6,083 bases of DNA from Desulfurobacterium sp. (GTDB lineage Bacteria > Aquificota > Aquificia > Desulfurobacteriales > Desulfurobacteriaceae), in assembly GCA_003978805.1 (NCBI GenBank), contig QNYI01000008.1, forward strand, positions 1 through 6,083, given 5' to 3'. Under the pieces are notes generated by a model, which saw only the letters and a list, made by a program, of their open reading frames with translations, did no database searches and had not been told where the DNA came from. The position numbers and the translations under genes are program-made. Below, in pieces: positions 1-6,083 of this stretch. Every line of letters starts with the position of its first letter. Within the stretch, counting starts at the first letter, position 1.

Positions 1-594
1 CTTGATGGCCTCTTTCAGCTTAAGAGAGAGTATGAGGCGGTGCTCCTTATAGACGATGCTCACGCTACCGGCGTCGTTGGCTGGTCTTCCTTGGAGCTCT
101 TTAACATCACTCCCGACGAGTCAACGGTTATTATCGGGACTCTCGGAAAAGCCCTCGGAACTTTCGGAGCTTTCGTCTGCGGGACGAAACTCTTGAGGGA
201 TTACTTGGTAAACCGGTGTAGAACCTTTATTTTTACAACCGCTCTACCGCCGGCAATAGCCTGCCAGACTTTAAAGAACCTGAAAGTTGTTCCTGAAAGG
301 ATGAAGGTTTTAAAGGAGAAAATAAACTTCTTTAAAGAGCTTACGGGAATTAACTCCCAGTCGGCAATCTTTCCCTTTATTACCGGGAGTGAGGAGAGAG
401 CTCTCAAGCTTTCAGACCATCTTCTACAGAAAGGTTATCTCGTCCCTGCTATAAGACCTCCCACAGTTAAAAAAAGTAGGCTCAGGATTACGGTTAACTA
501 CGAGCATACCGAAGAAGAGCTTAAAGAGCTGTGGGAGCTGGTGTCTTCCTTTGTGTTGAACAATGATTCACTGTTTAGAAGGAGTCACGAATGA
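1..594 (+). CDS. bioF: 8-amino-7-oxononanoate synthase (BioF), C-terminal part, 5' end outside the window
   Basis: This is a PLP-dependent alpha-oxoamine synthase that condenses pimeloyl-CoA or pimeloyl-ACP with L-alanine to give 8-amino-7-oxononanoate, the first ring-building step of biotin synthesis, in the cytoplasm. Frame 1 is open from base 1; 197 residues are visible, about half of a usual 380-390. Visible motifs in order are DDAHATG (Asp18 for the pyridine nitrogen, His21), GTLGKALG with the Schiff-base Lys50, RTFIFTTALPP (residues 74-84), and PAIRPPTV followed by RLRI (residues 149-163). The last two are typical of BioF rather than of the close relative 2-amino-3-ketobutyrate CoA ligase, which remains the main alternative. 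The internal GTG at base 40 is not the start. The final 12 or so residues lie beyond the conserved core and overlap the inverted repeat and ribosome-binding site of the next gene. The TGA stop overlaps the emrA ATG (ATGA). Confidence 0.9.
   Translation, partial: LDGLFQLKREYEAVLLIDDAHATGVVGWSSLELFNITPDESTVIIGTLGKALGTFGAFVCGTKLLRDYLVNRCRTFIFTTALPPAIACQTLKNLKVVPERMKVLKEKINFFKELTGINSQSAIFPFITGSEERALKLSDHLLQKGYLVPAIRPPTVKKSRLRITVNYEHTEEELKELWELVSSFVLNNDSLFRRSHE
559..575. promoter_or_regulatory. 17-bp near-perfect inverted repeat, possible operator of the pump genes
   Basis: The arms are AACAaTGA and TCAcTGTT around a single central T. Seven of eight positions pair, and only 563/571 mismatches. 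It lies within the codons of the non-conserved BioF tail and ends 4 nt before the emrA Shine-Dalgarno core. Odd-length palindromes of this size are typical binding sites of dimeric repressors such as the TetR or MarR families, which often control EmrAB-type pumps. As an RNA hairpin it would be weak. I see no convincing -35/-10 pair beside it, and no regulator gene is in the window, so the role is inference. By a rough estimate one or two palindromes this good would occur by chance in 6 kb; the position is what makes it notable. Confidence 0.35.
580..584 (+). promoter_or_regulatory. Ribosome-binding site of emrA
   Basis: AGGAG lies 6 nt before the ATG at 591, inside the last codons of bioF. 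This strong site fixes the emrA start and means emrA can initiate on its own as well as by coupling to bioF termination. Confidence 0.8.
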
Positions 595-1850
595 AGAAGT
601 TACCCTCTCTCTTGGGCATACTTCTCATAGGAGCTCTCACCCTTTGGCTTGCCCGTTACTTTTTCCTGCGCCAGATTTACGTCATAACCGACAACGCCTT
701 TCAAATGGCTGATGTCGTAACGGTTTCTACCGAAGATGTCTCGGGGCAAATAATTGCAATGTACGCTAAGGAATACGATTATGTGAAAAAGGGAGACCTC
801 CTCTTTAAAGTTGACGATTCTGTCTACAGGAAAAGCTGTGAGGAGCTAAAAGAAAGGCTATCTGCCCTTAAGTCGTCTAAGGAGAGGCTCTTAAAAAGGC
901 TTGAGAGGGTAAAAGAACAGCTACCCCTTAAGGTTGAGGTTGTCCGGGCAAAGCTCAGAGCTCTTCAGGAGAAGCTTAATCAGCTTAAAAAACAGAGGGA
1001 AATCGCTCAGGTTAACTATGAAACCTCAGTAAGGAAGGCCGAGAGCTCCCTTAAAGCTGCTAAGGAGGCCGTTGAGTCTGCAAGGACTTTCTTAAGGACT
1101 GCCGAAGATAGGTATAAAAAGTATTACCGTCTCTACGGTAAAAGGGTAATTTCTAAGGAGCAGTTTGAGGAAGTAGAGAACTTATACAAGAAAGCCAAGG
1201 CCGACTACGCTGCAGCCCTTTCGCGTTTAAAGGTCGCTGAGGAAGACCTGAAGCTTGCAAATTCAACTTCACTAAGAGTTGAAATAATTGATAGGCAGAT
1301 AAAAGAGCTTGAAAGTGAGATGAGAGCTCTCCGCGAGAACCTAAGGATTTCACAGGCAGACTTAAAGAGGATAGCTGAGCTGAAAAAGAGCATTGAACAG
1401 CTTTCCGGAGAGATAAGGGCTACAGAGAAAGCTCGTGAGAAGGCTGAAGTCCTTCTCTCCCACACAGAAGTTAGAGCTCCCCTCTCGGGTTTTATAGCGA
1501 AAAAGTGGAGGGAAAAGGGAGACTTTGTCTCTCCGGGACTGCCTGTTTACTCAATTTACGACCCTTCAACCTTTTACGTCCTTGCGTGGGTAGACGAGGA
1601 CAAAGCTCCTGCTGTTAAGGTCGGGAGTCCGGTAAAAGCGTTCCTTGAAGCCTGCGGAAAGGAGTTCAGAGGAAAAGTGTCTGCCGTAGGCGTTTCGGCC
1701 GGCTCTATCTTCTCCCTCATCCCCAGGGATACTTCTCAGGGTGAGTATACGCGGGTAACCCAGAGAGTCCCTGTAAAAATCCTCCTTCGTGATGTTCCCA
1801 AAGTTTGCATAAAGCCCGGAACGAACGTCACAGTCTACATAAAGAGGTAG
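591..1850 (+). CDS. emrA: EmrA-type periplasmic adaptor (HlyD/membrane fusion protein family)
   Basis: This adaptor links an inner-membrane MFS pump to an outer-membrane channel. It has 419 aa (E. coli EmrA has about 390). Residues 1-6 are cytoplasmic with KK, and 7-26 form one N-terminal membrane anchor. The first half of the lipoyl-like domain follows at 40-75 (VSGQI, KKGDLLFKVDD). A long alpha-helical coiled-coil hairpin of about 100 residues per arm spans roughly 78-289, with its tip near 181-190. The second lipoyl half is at 290-315 (EVRAPLSGFI), and a beta-barrel domain runs to the end with GEYTRVTQRVPVKI (384-397), resembling the matching EmrA segment. The hairpin is long like that of Aquifex EmrA, consistent with spanning most of the periplasm to meet TolC. 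The ATG at 591 overlaps the bioF stop, and emrB follows after 2 nt. Substrate cannot be told from sequence. Confidence 0.9.
   Translation: MKKLPSLLGILLIGALTLWLARYFFLRQIYVITDNAFQMADVVTVSTEDVSGQIIAMYAKEYDYVKKGDLLFKVDDSVYRKSCEELKERLSALKSSKERLLKRLERVKEQLPLKVEVVRAKLRALQEKLNQLKKQREIAQVNYETSVRKAESSLKAAKEAVESARTFLRTAEDRYKKYYRLYGKRVISKEQFEEVENLYKKAKADYAAALSRLKVAEEDLKLANSTSLRVEIIDRQIKELESEMRALRENLRISQADLKRIAELKKSIEQLSGEIRATEKAREKAEVLLSHTEVRAPLSGFIAKKWREKGDFVSPGLPVYSIYDPSTFYVLAWVDEDKAPAVKVGSPVKAFLEACGKEFRGKVSAVGVSAGSIFSLIPRDTSQGEYTRVTQRVPVKILLRDVPKVCIKPGTNVTVYIKR
1844..1847 (+). promoter_or_regulatory. Ribosome-binding site of emrB (decides a TTG start)
   Basis: GAGG, in the last codons of emrA, is spaced 5 nt from TTG at 1853. 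It supports that TTG over the upstream in-frame TTG at 1805, which would add 16 polar residues and overlap emrA by 46 nt. Confidence 0.7.
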
Positions 1851-1852
1851 CC

Positions 1853-3385
1853 TTGGAAAGGCGTCTCGTTGTTATCTCTATTTTAATAGTTGCCGGTATG
1901 TTCATGACCCTCCTTGATACAACCATTGTTGACATCGTCCTTCCCCACATGATGAGTGCCTTTGAGGTAGAACCCGACGATATCCAGTGGGTCATAATCT
2001 CCTATATGATTGCCTCTGCTGTTGCCATGCCGGTAGTTGGATGGCTCGGTGGGAAGTTGGGACACAGGAATACCTACCTTTTCGGGATAGCCCTCTTTAC
2101 CGTTATGAGTGCCGTTTGCGGTTTAGCTCCAAACCTTGAGACAATGATTGCCGGCAGGGTTCTTCAGGGGATAGGGGAGGGTATTGCCGTTCCCATGACG
2201 ATGACTCTCCTTTTTGAGCTCTACCCGCCGGAAAAGCGCGGGATGGCGATGGGAATGTTTGCCCTCGGTGCGACTTTTGGCCCTTCCTTAGGTCCTACTC
2301 TCGGGGGATACCTCTCTGAACATCTGAGCTGGCGCTGGGTCTTTTACGTAAACCTCCTGCCGGGAGTTCTCGTAGTTTACCTCTTGGCTCTCTTGATGAA
2401 GGATGACAGGAAGGAGAAGGGAGGAGAGGAGAAACTTGACGTTGTTGGGTTTACACTACTTTCAGTTTCTTTGGCTTCACTTATAACTGCCCTTTCCAAG
2501 GGTAACAGTTGGGGGTGGAGTGACGAGAAGACGGTGGTTCTCCTTTACCTTTCAACCGTTACGGCGGTTCTTTTCGTTTTCTACGAGTTGAGGACTGAAA
2601 ATCCCTTGGTGAACTTAAAGCTCTTTAAGTACCGCTTCTTCCTCTTTCCGGTTCTCTCCCTGACCCTTTTCGGGATGGGGGTTTACGCCTCCTACTTCCT
2701 GCTTCCTCTTTACCTTGAAAAGCTTAGGGACTTCCCTACGGTGGATGCGGGAGAAATACTCTTTTTCCCGGCAGCTACAACGGGGGTTGTGAGCCTTATC
2801 GTTGGTTTCCTTCTGGACAGGAGGCTTTTAAGTTACAGGACTTCCATAATTGTCGGAATTCTTGTCTTTATCGTTGGAACTTACCTTCAGTCAGAGCTTG
2901 ACCTTGATATGGGTAAAACCCAGATAATCCTTCTTCTCCTTCCTTGGGGAGCAGGTATGGGGTTTTTCTTCCCTGCCCTCTCCCAGATATCTCTGGGGAA
3001 CTTTAAAGGGGAGCTCCTCAGGCAGGCCTCTTCCCTCCAGAACCTCTTAAGGCTCGTTGGAGGTAGCGTCGGAACGGCAATTTCTACTTACATCCTCATC
3101 TCATCCCAGTCTGTTCACCTTTTAAGGATTTCTGAGAAGGTTTCCCTCTCCTCTCCCCAAGTTGTTGAGTTCCTTACGGCTTGGAAGCAGTTCCTCTACT
3201 ACGGCCGTTCAACGGAGGAGGCACTGCTTGAGACAAAGGCAAAAGCGCTTATGGGGATGCTCTTTCAGAAGAATGCCTTCTGGCACTCCTTTGGGGATGC
3301 CTTCTTCTTTGCAACTCTTTGCGGGATACTAACTCTTTTGCCTGCCTTTCTTATTGAAAAAAAGTTTGAAGGGGTTAGAAGTTGA
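1853..3385 (+). CDS. emrB: EmrB-type MFS drug/proton antiporter, DHA2 family, 14 membrane helices
   Basis: This is the inner-membrane pump of the tripartite system, expected to exchange protons for amphipathic compounds. From the TTG at 1853 it is 510 aa, matching E. coli EmrB (about 512). Family motifs are present: LDTTIVDIVLP in helix 1 (residues 21-31, with Asp22 and Asp27), a motif-A-like GWLGGKLGHR (63-72), motif B GRVLQGIGEG with Arg102, and antiporter motif C GATFGPSLGPTLGG (139-152). GNSWGWSD (217-224) and the late QNLLRLVGGSVGTAI (396-410) are also typical of DHA2. A polar loop of about 60 residues at 418-479 precedes the last helix, as in EmrB. Motif A has Gly where many MFS proteins have Asp; this is a variation, not a sign of decay. 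It starts 2 nt after the emrA stop and ends in a TTGA overlap with tolC, so co-translation is likely. Confidence 0.92.
   Translation: MERRLVVISILIVAGMFMTLLDTTIVDIVLPHMMSAFEVEPDDIQWVIISYMIASAVAMPVVGWLGGKLGHRNTYLFGIALFTVMSAVCGLAPNLETMIAGRVLQGIGEGIAVPMTMTLLFELYPPEKRGMAMGMFALGATFGPSLGPTLGGYLSEHLSWRWVFYVNLLPGVLVVYLLALLMKDDRKEKGGEEKLDVVGFTLLSVSLASLITALSKGNSWGWSDEKTVVLLYLSTVTAVLFVFYELRTENPLVNLKLFKYRFFLFPVLSLTLFGMGVYASYFLLPLYLEKLRDFPTVDAGEILFFPAATTGVVSLIVGFLLDRRLLSYRTSIIVGILVFIVGTYLQSELDLDMGKTQIILLLLPWGAGMGFFFPALSQISLGNFKGELLRQASSLQNLLRLVGGSVGTAISTYILISSQSVHLLRISEKVSLSSPQVVEFLTAWKQFLYYGRSTEEALLETKAKALMGMLFQKNAFWHSFGDAFFFATLCGILTLLPAFLIEKKFEGVRS
3369..3374 (+). promoter_or_regulatory. Ribosome-binding site of tolC-like gene (decides a TTG start)
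   Basis: AAGGGG, inside the end of emrB, lies 7 nt before TTG at 3382. No ATG or GTG is available before the signal-peptide core, so TTG is the only reasonable start. Confidence 0.65.
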
Positions 3386-4671
3386 GGCTTGCACTTTTCC
3401 TGTTACTCCTGCTCCTACCTTGTACCTCTTTTGGAGGAACCCTTTCTACCCTCATTGAGCTTGCTGTAAAGAACAACCCGGAGGTGAAGAGGGCCCTTGA
3501 GGAAGAGAAAATCTCGGAGCTCCAGTATAAAGAGGCTGTCGCCGACTTCCTCCCAAAGGTTAGCTTCAGATACGTGAGGACTTCCCTCTCAGACGTTCCT
3601 GCCTACTCAATGGCACTGTCCGGTTTCCCACCTACCAGATTTGACATACTTGAGGATAACTTCTACGAGCTCAAGGTAAACCTTACCCAGCCTTTATTCA
3701 CCGGTGGGAGGCTACTTTTTGGCGTCAAGATGAAAAAGGAGCTTAAAACGGCCAGTTTCTTTAGGTTTAAAGAGACGGTTCTTAAAGTTGTAACAGAGGT
3801 AAAGAAAGACTACTACACTCTTTTAGAGGCAAATTCCGCTCTTAAGATAGCAGAGAAAACTCTTTCGGCCGTTAAAGAGCACTACAGGACAGTGAAGGCC
3901 TTCTACGATGAGGGAATAGTTCCGAGGAGGGACTTGCTGGAAGCAACTTTTAAGCTGAAGGAGGCCGAAGAGAACCTTGAAAAGGCAAAGAGCTTCTACC
4001 GTAAAGCCCTTGAGAAGCTGAAGAAGGATACCGGCTACGCTGTGAAAGAGGTTCCTTTGGACGAAGGAGAGCTCTCCTACGTTCCCGTTAAACTTTCAGA
4101 GAAGGAGCTCCTGACCTTAGCCTTTAGGAACAGACCGATTATTAAAGCTGTTGAGGCAGTTGAGAGGGGAACAAATTACGGCGTTAAAGTTGCCTATTCC
4201 CGCTTTCTCCCAGAACTCCTACTTCAGGCTTCTTACGATAGAACCGACCGTTACCCGGGCATAGGAAATTTTGACTCAACTTCCGTCTCCCTCGTTTTTA
4301 ACTTCCCCATCTTTGAGGGAGGGAAGCGCTTTTTAGCGGTGAAGGAGGCAAAGGCTAAGAGAAGACAGGCGGAACTCTCCATCAAGAAGATTAAAGATTT
4401 GGTAAGGCTTCAGGTTGTCTCTGCTTTCTCTACCTTAAAGGCAGCGGAGGCCAGAATAGCCTCGGCTAAGGCTATGGTTGAAAGTGCGAGGGAGCTCTTA
4501 AGGGTCAGTAAGGAACGTTACCGAGAGCGGGTAGGGACTTCAACAGAAGTTGTAGATGCCATAGCGTACCTTGCAAGGGCGGAGGGACTCTTAAACTCTG
4601 CCCTTGCCGATTACAACAGAGCCCTTGCAGACCTTGAGTATGCAGTAGGCACTACCTTAAGGCCTGAGTAA
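3382..4671 (+). CDS. tolC: TolC-family outer-membrane efflux channel
   Basis: This trimeric outer-membrane channel with a periplasmic helical tunnel is the exit duct for the EmrAB pair upstream. It has 429 aa. An N-terminal signal peptide is clear: Arg2, a Leu-rich core (3-12), and likely cleavage near residues 18-19 (TSFGG). Cys14 follows LLP, which is a poor lipobox, so I favour ordinary signal peptidase I cleavage. The two internal family repeats are visible: NPEVKRALEEE (32-42) with ADFLPKVSF and QPLFTGGR (103-110), then NRPIIKAVEAV (250-260) with SRFLPELLL and FPIFEGGK (308-315). Each is followed by long helices with the typical EGIVPRRDLLEA (177-188) and VGTSTEVVDA (384-393) turns. The TTG start overlaps the emrB stop. 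The 3' end overlaps a convergent small gene by 20 bp. The symbol is by family; orthology to E. coli TolC is not implied. Confidence 0.88.
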   Translation: MRLALFLLLLLLPCTSFGGTLSTLIELAVKNNPEVKRALEEEKISELQYKEAVADFLPKVSFRYVRTSLSDVPAYSMALSGFPPTRFDILEDNFYELKVNLTQPLFTGGRLLFGVKMKKELKTASFFRFKETVLKVVTEVKKDYYTLLEANSALKIAEKTLSAVKEHYRTVKAFYDEGIVPRRDLLEATFKLKEAEENLEKAKSFYRKALEKLKKDTGYAVKEVPLDEGELSYVPVKLSEKELLTLAFRNRPIIKAVEAVERGTNYGVKVAYSRFLPELLLQASYDRTDRYPGIGNFDSTSVSLVFNFPIFEGGKRFLAVKEAKAKRRQAELSIKKIKDLVRLQVVSAFSTLKAAEARIASAKAMVESARELLRVSKERYRERVGTSTEVVDAIAYLARAEGLLNSALADYNRALADLEYAVGTTLRPE

Positions 4672-4801
4672 AGAGGGTAAGGTAAACGGCAAGGAGAATA
4701 AAGAGAACCATTTCAACTGCAATTAGCGTTCCCAGAACAGTAACGATTTTACGGTATCTCCGTTCGTACTTATCCTCTTGGTGTTCCTTAGGTTTTTTCA
4801 T
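4652..4801 (-). CDS. Small single-pass membrane protein (49 aa), unknown function, coupled to ligA
   Basis: The stretch between tolC and ligA is filled by an open frame on the minus strand from ATG at 4801 to TAG at 4654-4652. The start overlaps the ligA stop as ATGA. The product begins MKKPKEHQEDKYERRYRK, a highly charged region expected to be cytoplasmic, and then has one hydrophobic segment at about residues 19-45 (core VLFILLAVYLTLF), ending in LR. Positive charge before the helix predicts the N terminus inside. A modest ribosome-binding site (AAAGG) lies 9 nt upstream. The last 20 bp overlap the end of tolC on the opposite strand. I do not recognise a family. The support is the overlap, the site and the clean topology; conservation is unknown, and a chance open frame of 50 codons is possible. 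Confidence 0.6.
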   Translation of the reverse strand: MKKPKEHQEDKYERRYRKIVTVLGTLIAVEMVLFILLAVYLTLFTQALR

Positions 4802-6083
4802 CCCAGTAGACCTTTTTCCCTTAAGATTTCTTCTACTTCTTTGTTCTCTTTTGCGAACTCTTTAAGCATCTGGATAAACTCGTCTTCTCCTATCATTCTT
4901 ATACCCAGCTTTTGAGCCTTCTGAAACTTTGAACCGGGGTTCTTACCGACAACAACGAAGTTGGTCTTTCTCGTGACGGAGTTTGTTGGGTTTCCACCGA
5001 GTATTTCTATTATACGTTGGGCTTCTTTCCTTGTAAAGTGTTCAAGCTCCCCCGTGAAGACGACCCTTTGGCCTTCAAGGGGTTTGGGAAGACTCTTCTC
5101 TTTTTCCTCTTCCTCCGTTCTTACAAATAGGAATCCTGCTTCCTCCAGCCTCTTTATCATTTCTAAGTTCTGTTCTGCCGTGAAAAAGTTCTTAATACTT
5201 GTGGCAGTAACGGGCCCTATCCCGGGAATTCCGGCAAGTTCTATAAAAGTAGCGTTCCTTAGCTCTTCTATACTCTTAAACCTTTCTGCAAGGAGCTGAG
5301 CGGTCTTCTCTCCTACGTGCCTTATGCCAAGAGCTGTAATCTTCTTCCAGAAGGGAGCTCCCTTTGACTTCTCTATCTCCTTTAAGAGGTTTTCGGTTTT
5401 TTTGTAACCCCAGCCGGGAAGCTTTAAGAGCTCCAGCATCTTCTTCTTCAGGTAGTAAAGGTCAGCTATTGAGCTTACGAGTTTTTTCTTAAGGAGTAGG
5501 TTGGCCGTAGACTCTCCTAAACCTTTTATGTCTAAGACCTTACCCCAGTAGATAAGGTGTTCTTTCAGCTGGGCTGGACAATTTATGTTCGGACAGCGGG
5601 GAACTGCCTCGTCAAGCTCTTTCACTATGGGAGCTCCGCACACCGGGCAGTTCTTCGGAACGGTTATAGGCTTTTCCTCCCCCGTCCTTCTCTCCTTAAC
5701 GGGAGCGACTATGTAAGGGATTGTCTCTCCAGCCCTCTCAACTAAAACGTAGTCCCCAATCCTTATATCCTTCTGCTTTATAAGGTCTGGGTTAAAGAGG
5801 GACGCCCTTGAGACGATTACACCGCCAACCTCAACAGGTTCAAGGATTGCAACGGGAGTCAGAGCTCCCGTCCTTCCAACCTGCCAGACCACTTCAAGGA
5901 GCTTTGTAACAGCCTGTTTAGCCGGGAACTTGTAGGCAACTGCCCACCTCGGGTGGTGCATCGTCTCGCCGAGCTTTTCCCAGTTGCAGATATCGTTTAC
6001 CTTTACGACCATCCCGTCAGCTTCAAAGTCCCAAGTTTCGCGCTCTTCTTGAGCCTTTAGTACTGTCTCTATAACCTCTTCTA
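4798..6083 (-). CDS. ligA: NAD-dependent DNA ligase LigA, C-terminal two thirds, 5' end outside the window
   Basis: LigA seals nicks in duplex DNA with NAD+ as AMP donor, in replication and repair. The frame stays open past the internal ATG at 6012 to the window edge, giving 427 visible residues of a usual 670-720; the N-terminal NMN-binding domain and the KxDG lysine lie outside. Visible in order are nucleotidyltransferase motif IV (ADGMVVKVN, about 6028-6001), motif V (WAVAYKFPAK), the OB fold (VGRTGALTPVA through IRIGDYVLVERAGETIP), a four-Cys zinc finger CPVC-x14-CPNINC (5578-5649), helix-hairpin-helix repeats including GIRHVGEKTA and GIPGIGPVTA, and a BRCT domain (about 4861-5091, with VVFTGEL and TNFVVVGKNPGSK). 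About 20 charged residues follow BRCT. The OB fold has SLFNPD and AGETIP where many LigAs have TLHNxD and AGDxIP. The stop overlaps the small membrane-protein start. Confidence 0.95.
   Translation of the reverse strand, partial: EEVIETVLKAQEERETWDFEADGMVVKVNDICNWEKLGETMHHPRWAVAYKFPAKQAVTKLLEVVWQVGRTGALTPVAILEPVEVGGVIVSRASLFNPDLIKQKDIRIGDYVLVERAGETIPYIVAPVKERRTGEEKPITVPKNCPVCGAPIVKELDEAVPRCPNINCPAQLKEHLIYWGKVLDIKGLGESTANLLLKKKLVSSIADLYYLKKKMLELLKLPGWGYKKTENLLKEIEKSKGAPFWKKITALGIRHVGEKTAQLLAERFKSIEELRNATFIELAGIPGIGPVTATSIKNFFTAEQNLEMIKRLEEAGFLFVRTEEEEKEKSLPKPLEGQRVVFTGELEHFTRKEAQRIIEILGGNPTNSVTRKTNFVVVGKNPGSKFQKAQKLGIRMIGEDEFIQMLKEFAKENKEVEEILREKGLLG
4811..4815 (-). promoter_or_regulatory. Possible ribosome-binding site of the small membrane protein gene
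   Basis: The minus strand reads AAAGG here, 9 nt before the ATG at 4801 and inside the last codons of ligA. It is weaker than the emrA site, and coupling to ligA termination may matter more. Confidence 0.45.

Noticed and set aside
551..579. Internal promoter before emrA (TTGTGT / TTTAGA, or TTGAAC)
   Set aside because: Each hexamer matches the sigma-70 consensus at only about half its positions or lacks a partner at proper spacing, so I did not call it.
1205..1465. 86-codon minus-strand open frame inside emrA (also 1153-1353)
   Set aside because: Antisense shadows of the coiled-coil coding region: Ser/Leu-rich mirror composition and no domain. The plus-strand gene is unmistakable.
1805..1852. 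Upstream TTG start for emrB, adding 16 residues
   Set aside because: It would overlap emrA by 46 nt, the added residues are polar and unlike the EmrB N terminus, and the TTG at 1853 has a well-spaced GAGG site and gives the usual length.
3382..3447. Lipoprotein signal in the TolC-like protein (Cys14 after LLP)
   Set aside because: Pro directly before Cys is unfavourable for the lipobox, and a standard signal-peptidase site follows at TSFGG. Some outer-membrane efflux proteins are lipoproteins, so it is not fully excluded.
4655..4662. CCTTAAGG palindrome at the end of tolC as a terminator stem
   Set aside because: Only 8 bp with no loop and no T-tract; it encodes ordinary codons of tolC.
4798..4820. 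Programmed frameshift joining LigA to the small membrane protein
   Set aside because: There are A-runs near the ligA end, but no heptamer in the correct LigA frame fits a classic -1 slippery site. The ATGA overlap explains the arrangement more simply.
4961..5299. 112-codon plus-strand open frame opposite ligA
   Set aside because: It lies opposite the BRCT and helix-hairpin-helix coding region, has Ser/Phe-rich shadow composition and no recognisable motif.
5557..5745. 62-codon plus-strand open frame opposite the ligA zinc finger
   Set aside because: Fully antisense to conserved LigA sequence with no independent support.

Overview
The window reads as ordinary, very compact bacterial chromosome. 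It is coding almost end to end, with three gene junctions that overlap or nearly touch on the plus strand and a convergent gene pair on the minus strand. Proteins are rich in Lys and Glu, Arg is often AGG or AGA, and the efflux adaptor is of the long-hairpin EmrA type known from Aquifex. I infer a thermophilic, Gram-negative (outer-membrane-bearing) bacterium, possibly Aquificota of the Desulfurobacterium/Thermovibrio kind. That placement is a guess from sequence style, not a search result.

Plus strand, 1-4671: the C-terminal half of a biotin-synthesis enzyme (8-amino-7-oxononanoate synthase, BioF) is followed without a gap by a complete tripartite efflux system: an EmrA-type periplasmic adaptor (591-1850), an EmrB-type 14-helix MFS pump (1853-3385) and a TolC-type outer-membrane channel (3382-4671). 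The bioF/emrA junction is an ATGA overlap, emrA/emrB are separated by 2 nt, and emrB/tolC overlap as TTGA. The four genes therefore look like one translationally coupled transcription unit. Together the last three would form a conduit from the inner membrane to outside the cell. A 17-bp near-perfect inverted repeat (559-575) lies just before the emrA ribosome-binding site and could be an operator.

Minus strand, 6083-4652: the C-terminal two thirds of NAD-dependent DNA ligase LigA, running in from the right edge, ends in an ATGA overlap with a small open reading frame (4801-4652, 49 aa) that encodes a predicted single-pass membrane protein. Its 3' end overlaps the 3' end of tolC by 20 bp. I see no intrinsic terminator at this convergent junction.

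No RNA genes, mobile elements, CRISPR arrays or origins were seen. I did not find a clearly new multi-gene system. The most interesting items are the hidden small membrane protein behind ligA and the palindrome in front of the pump genes.
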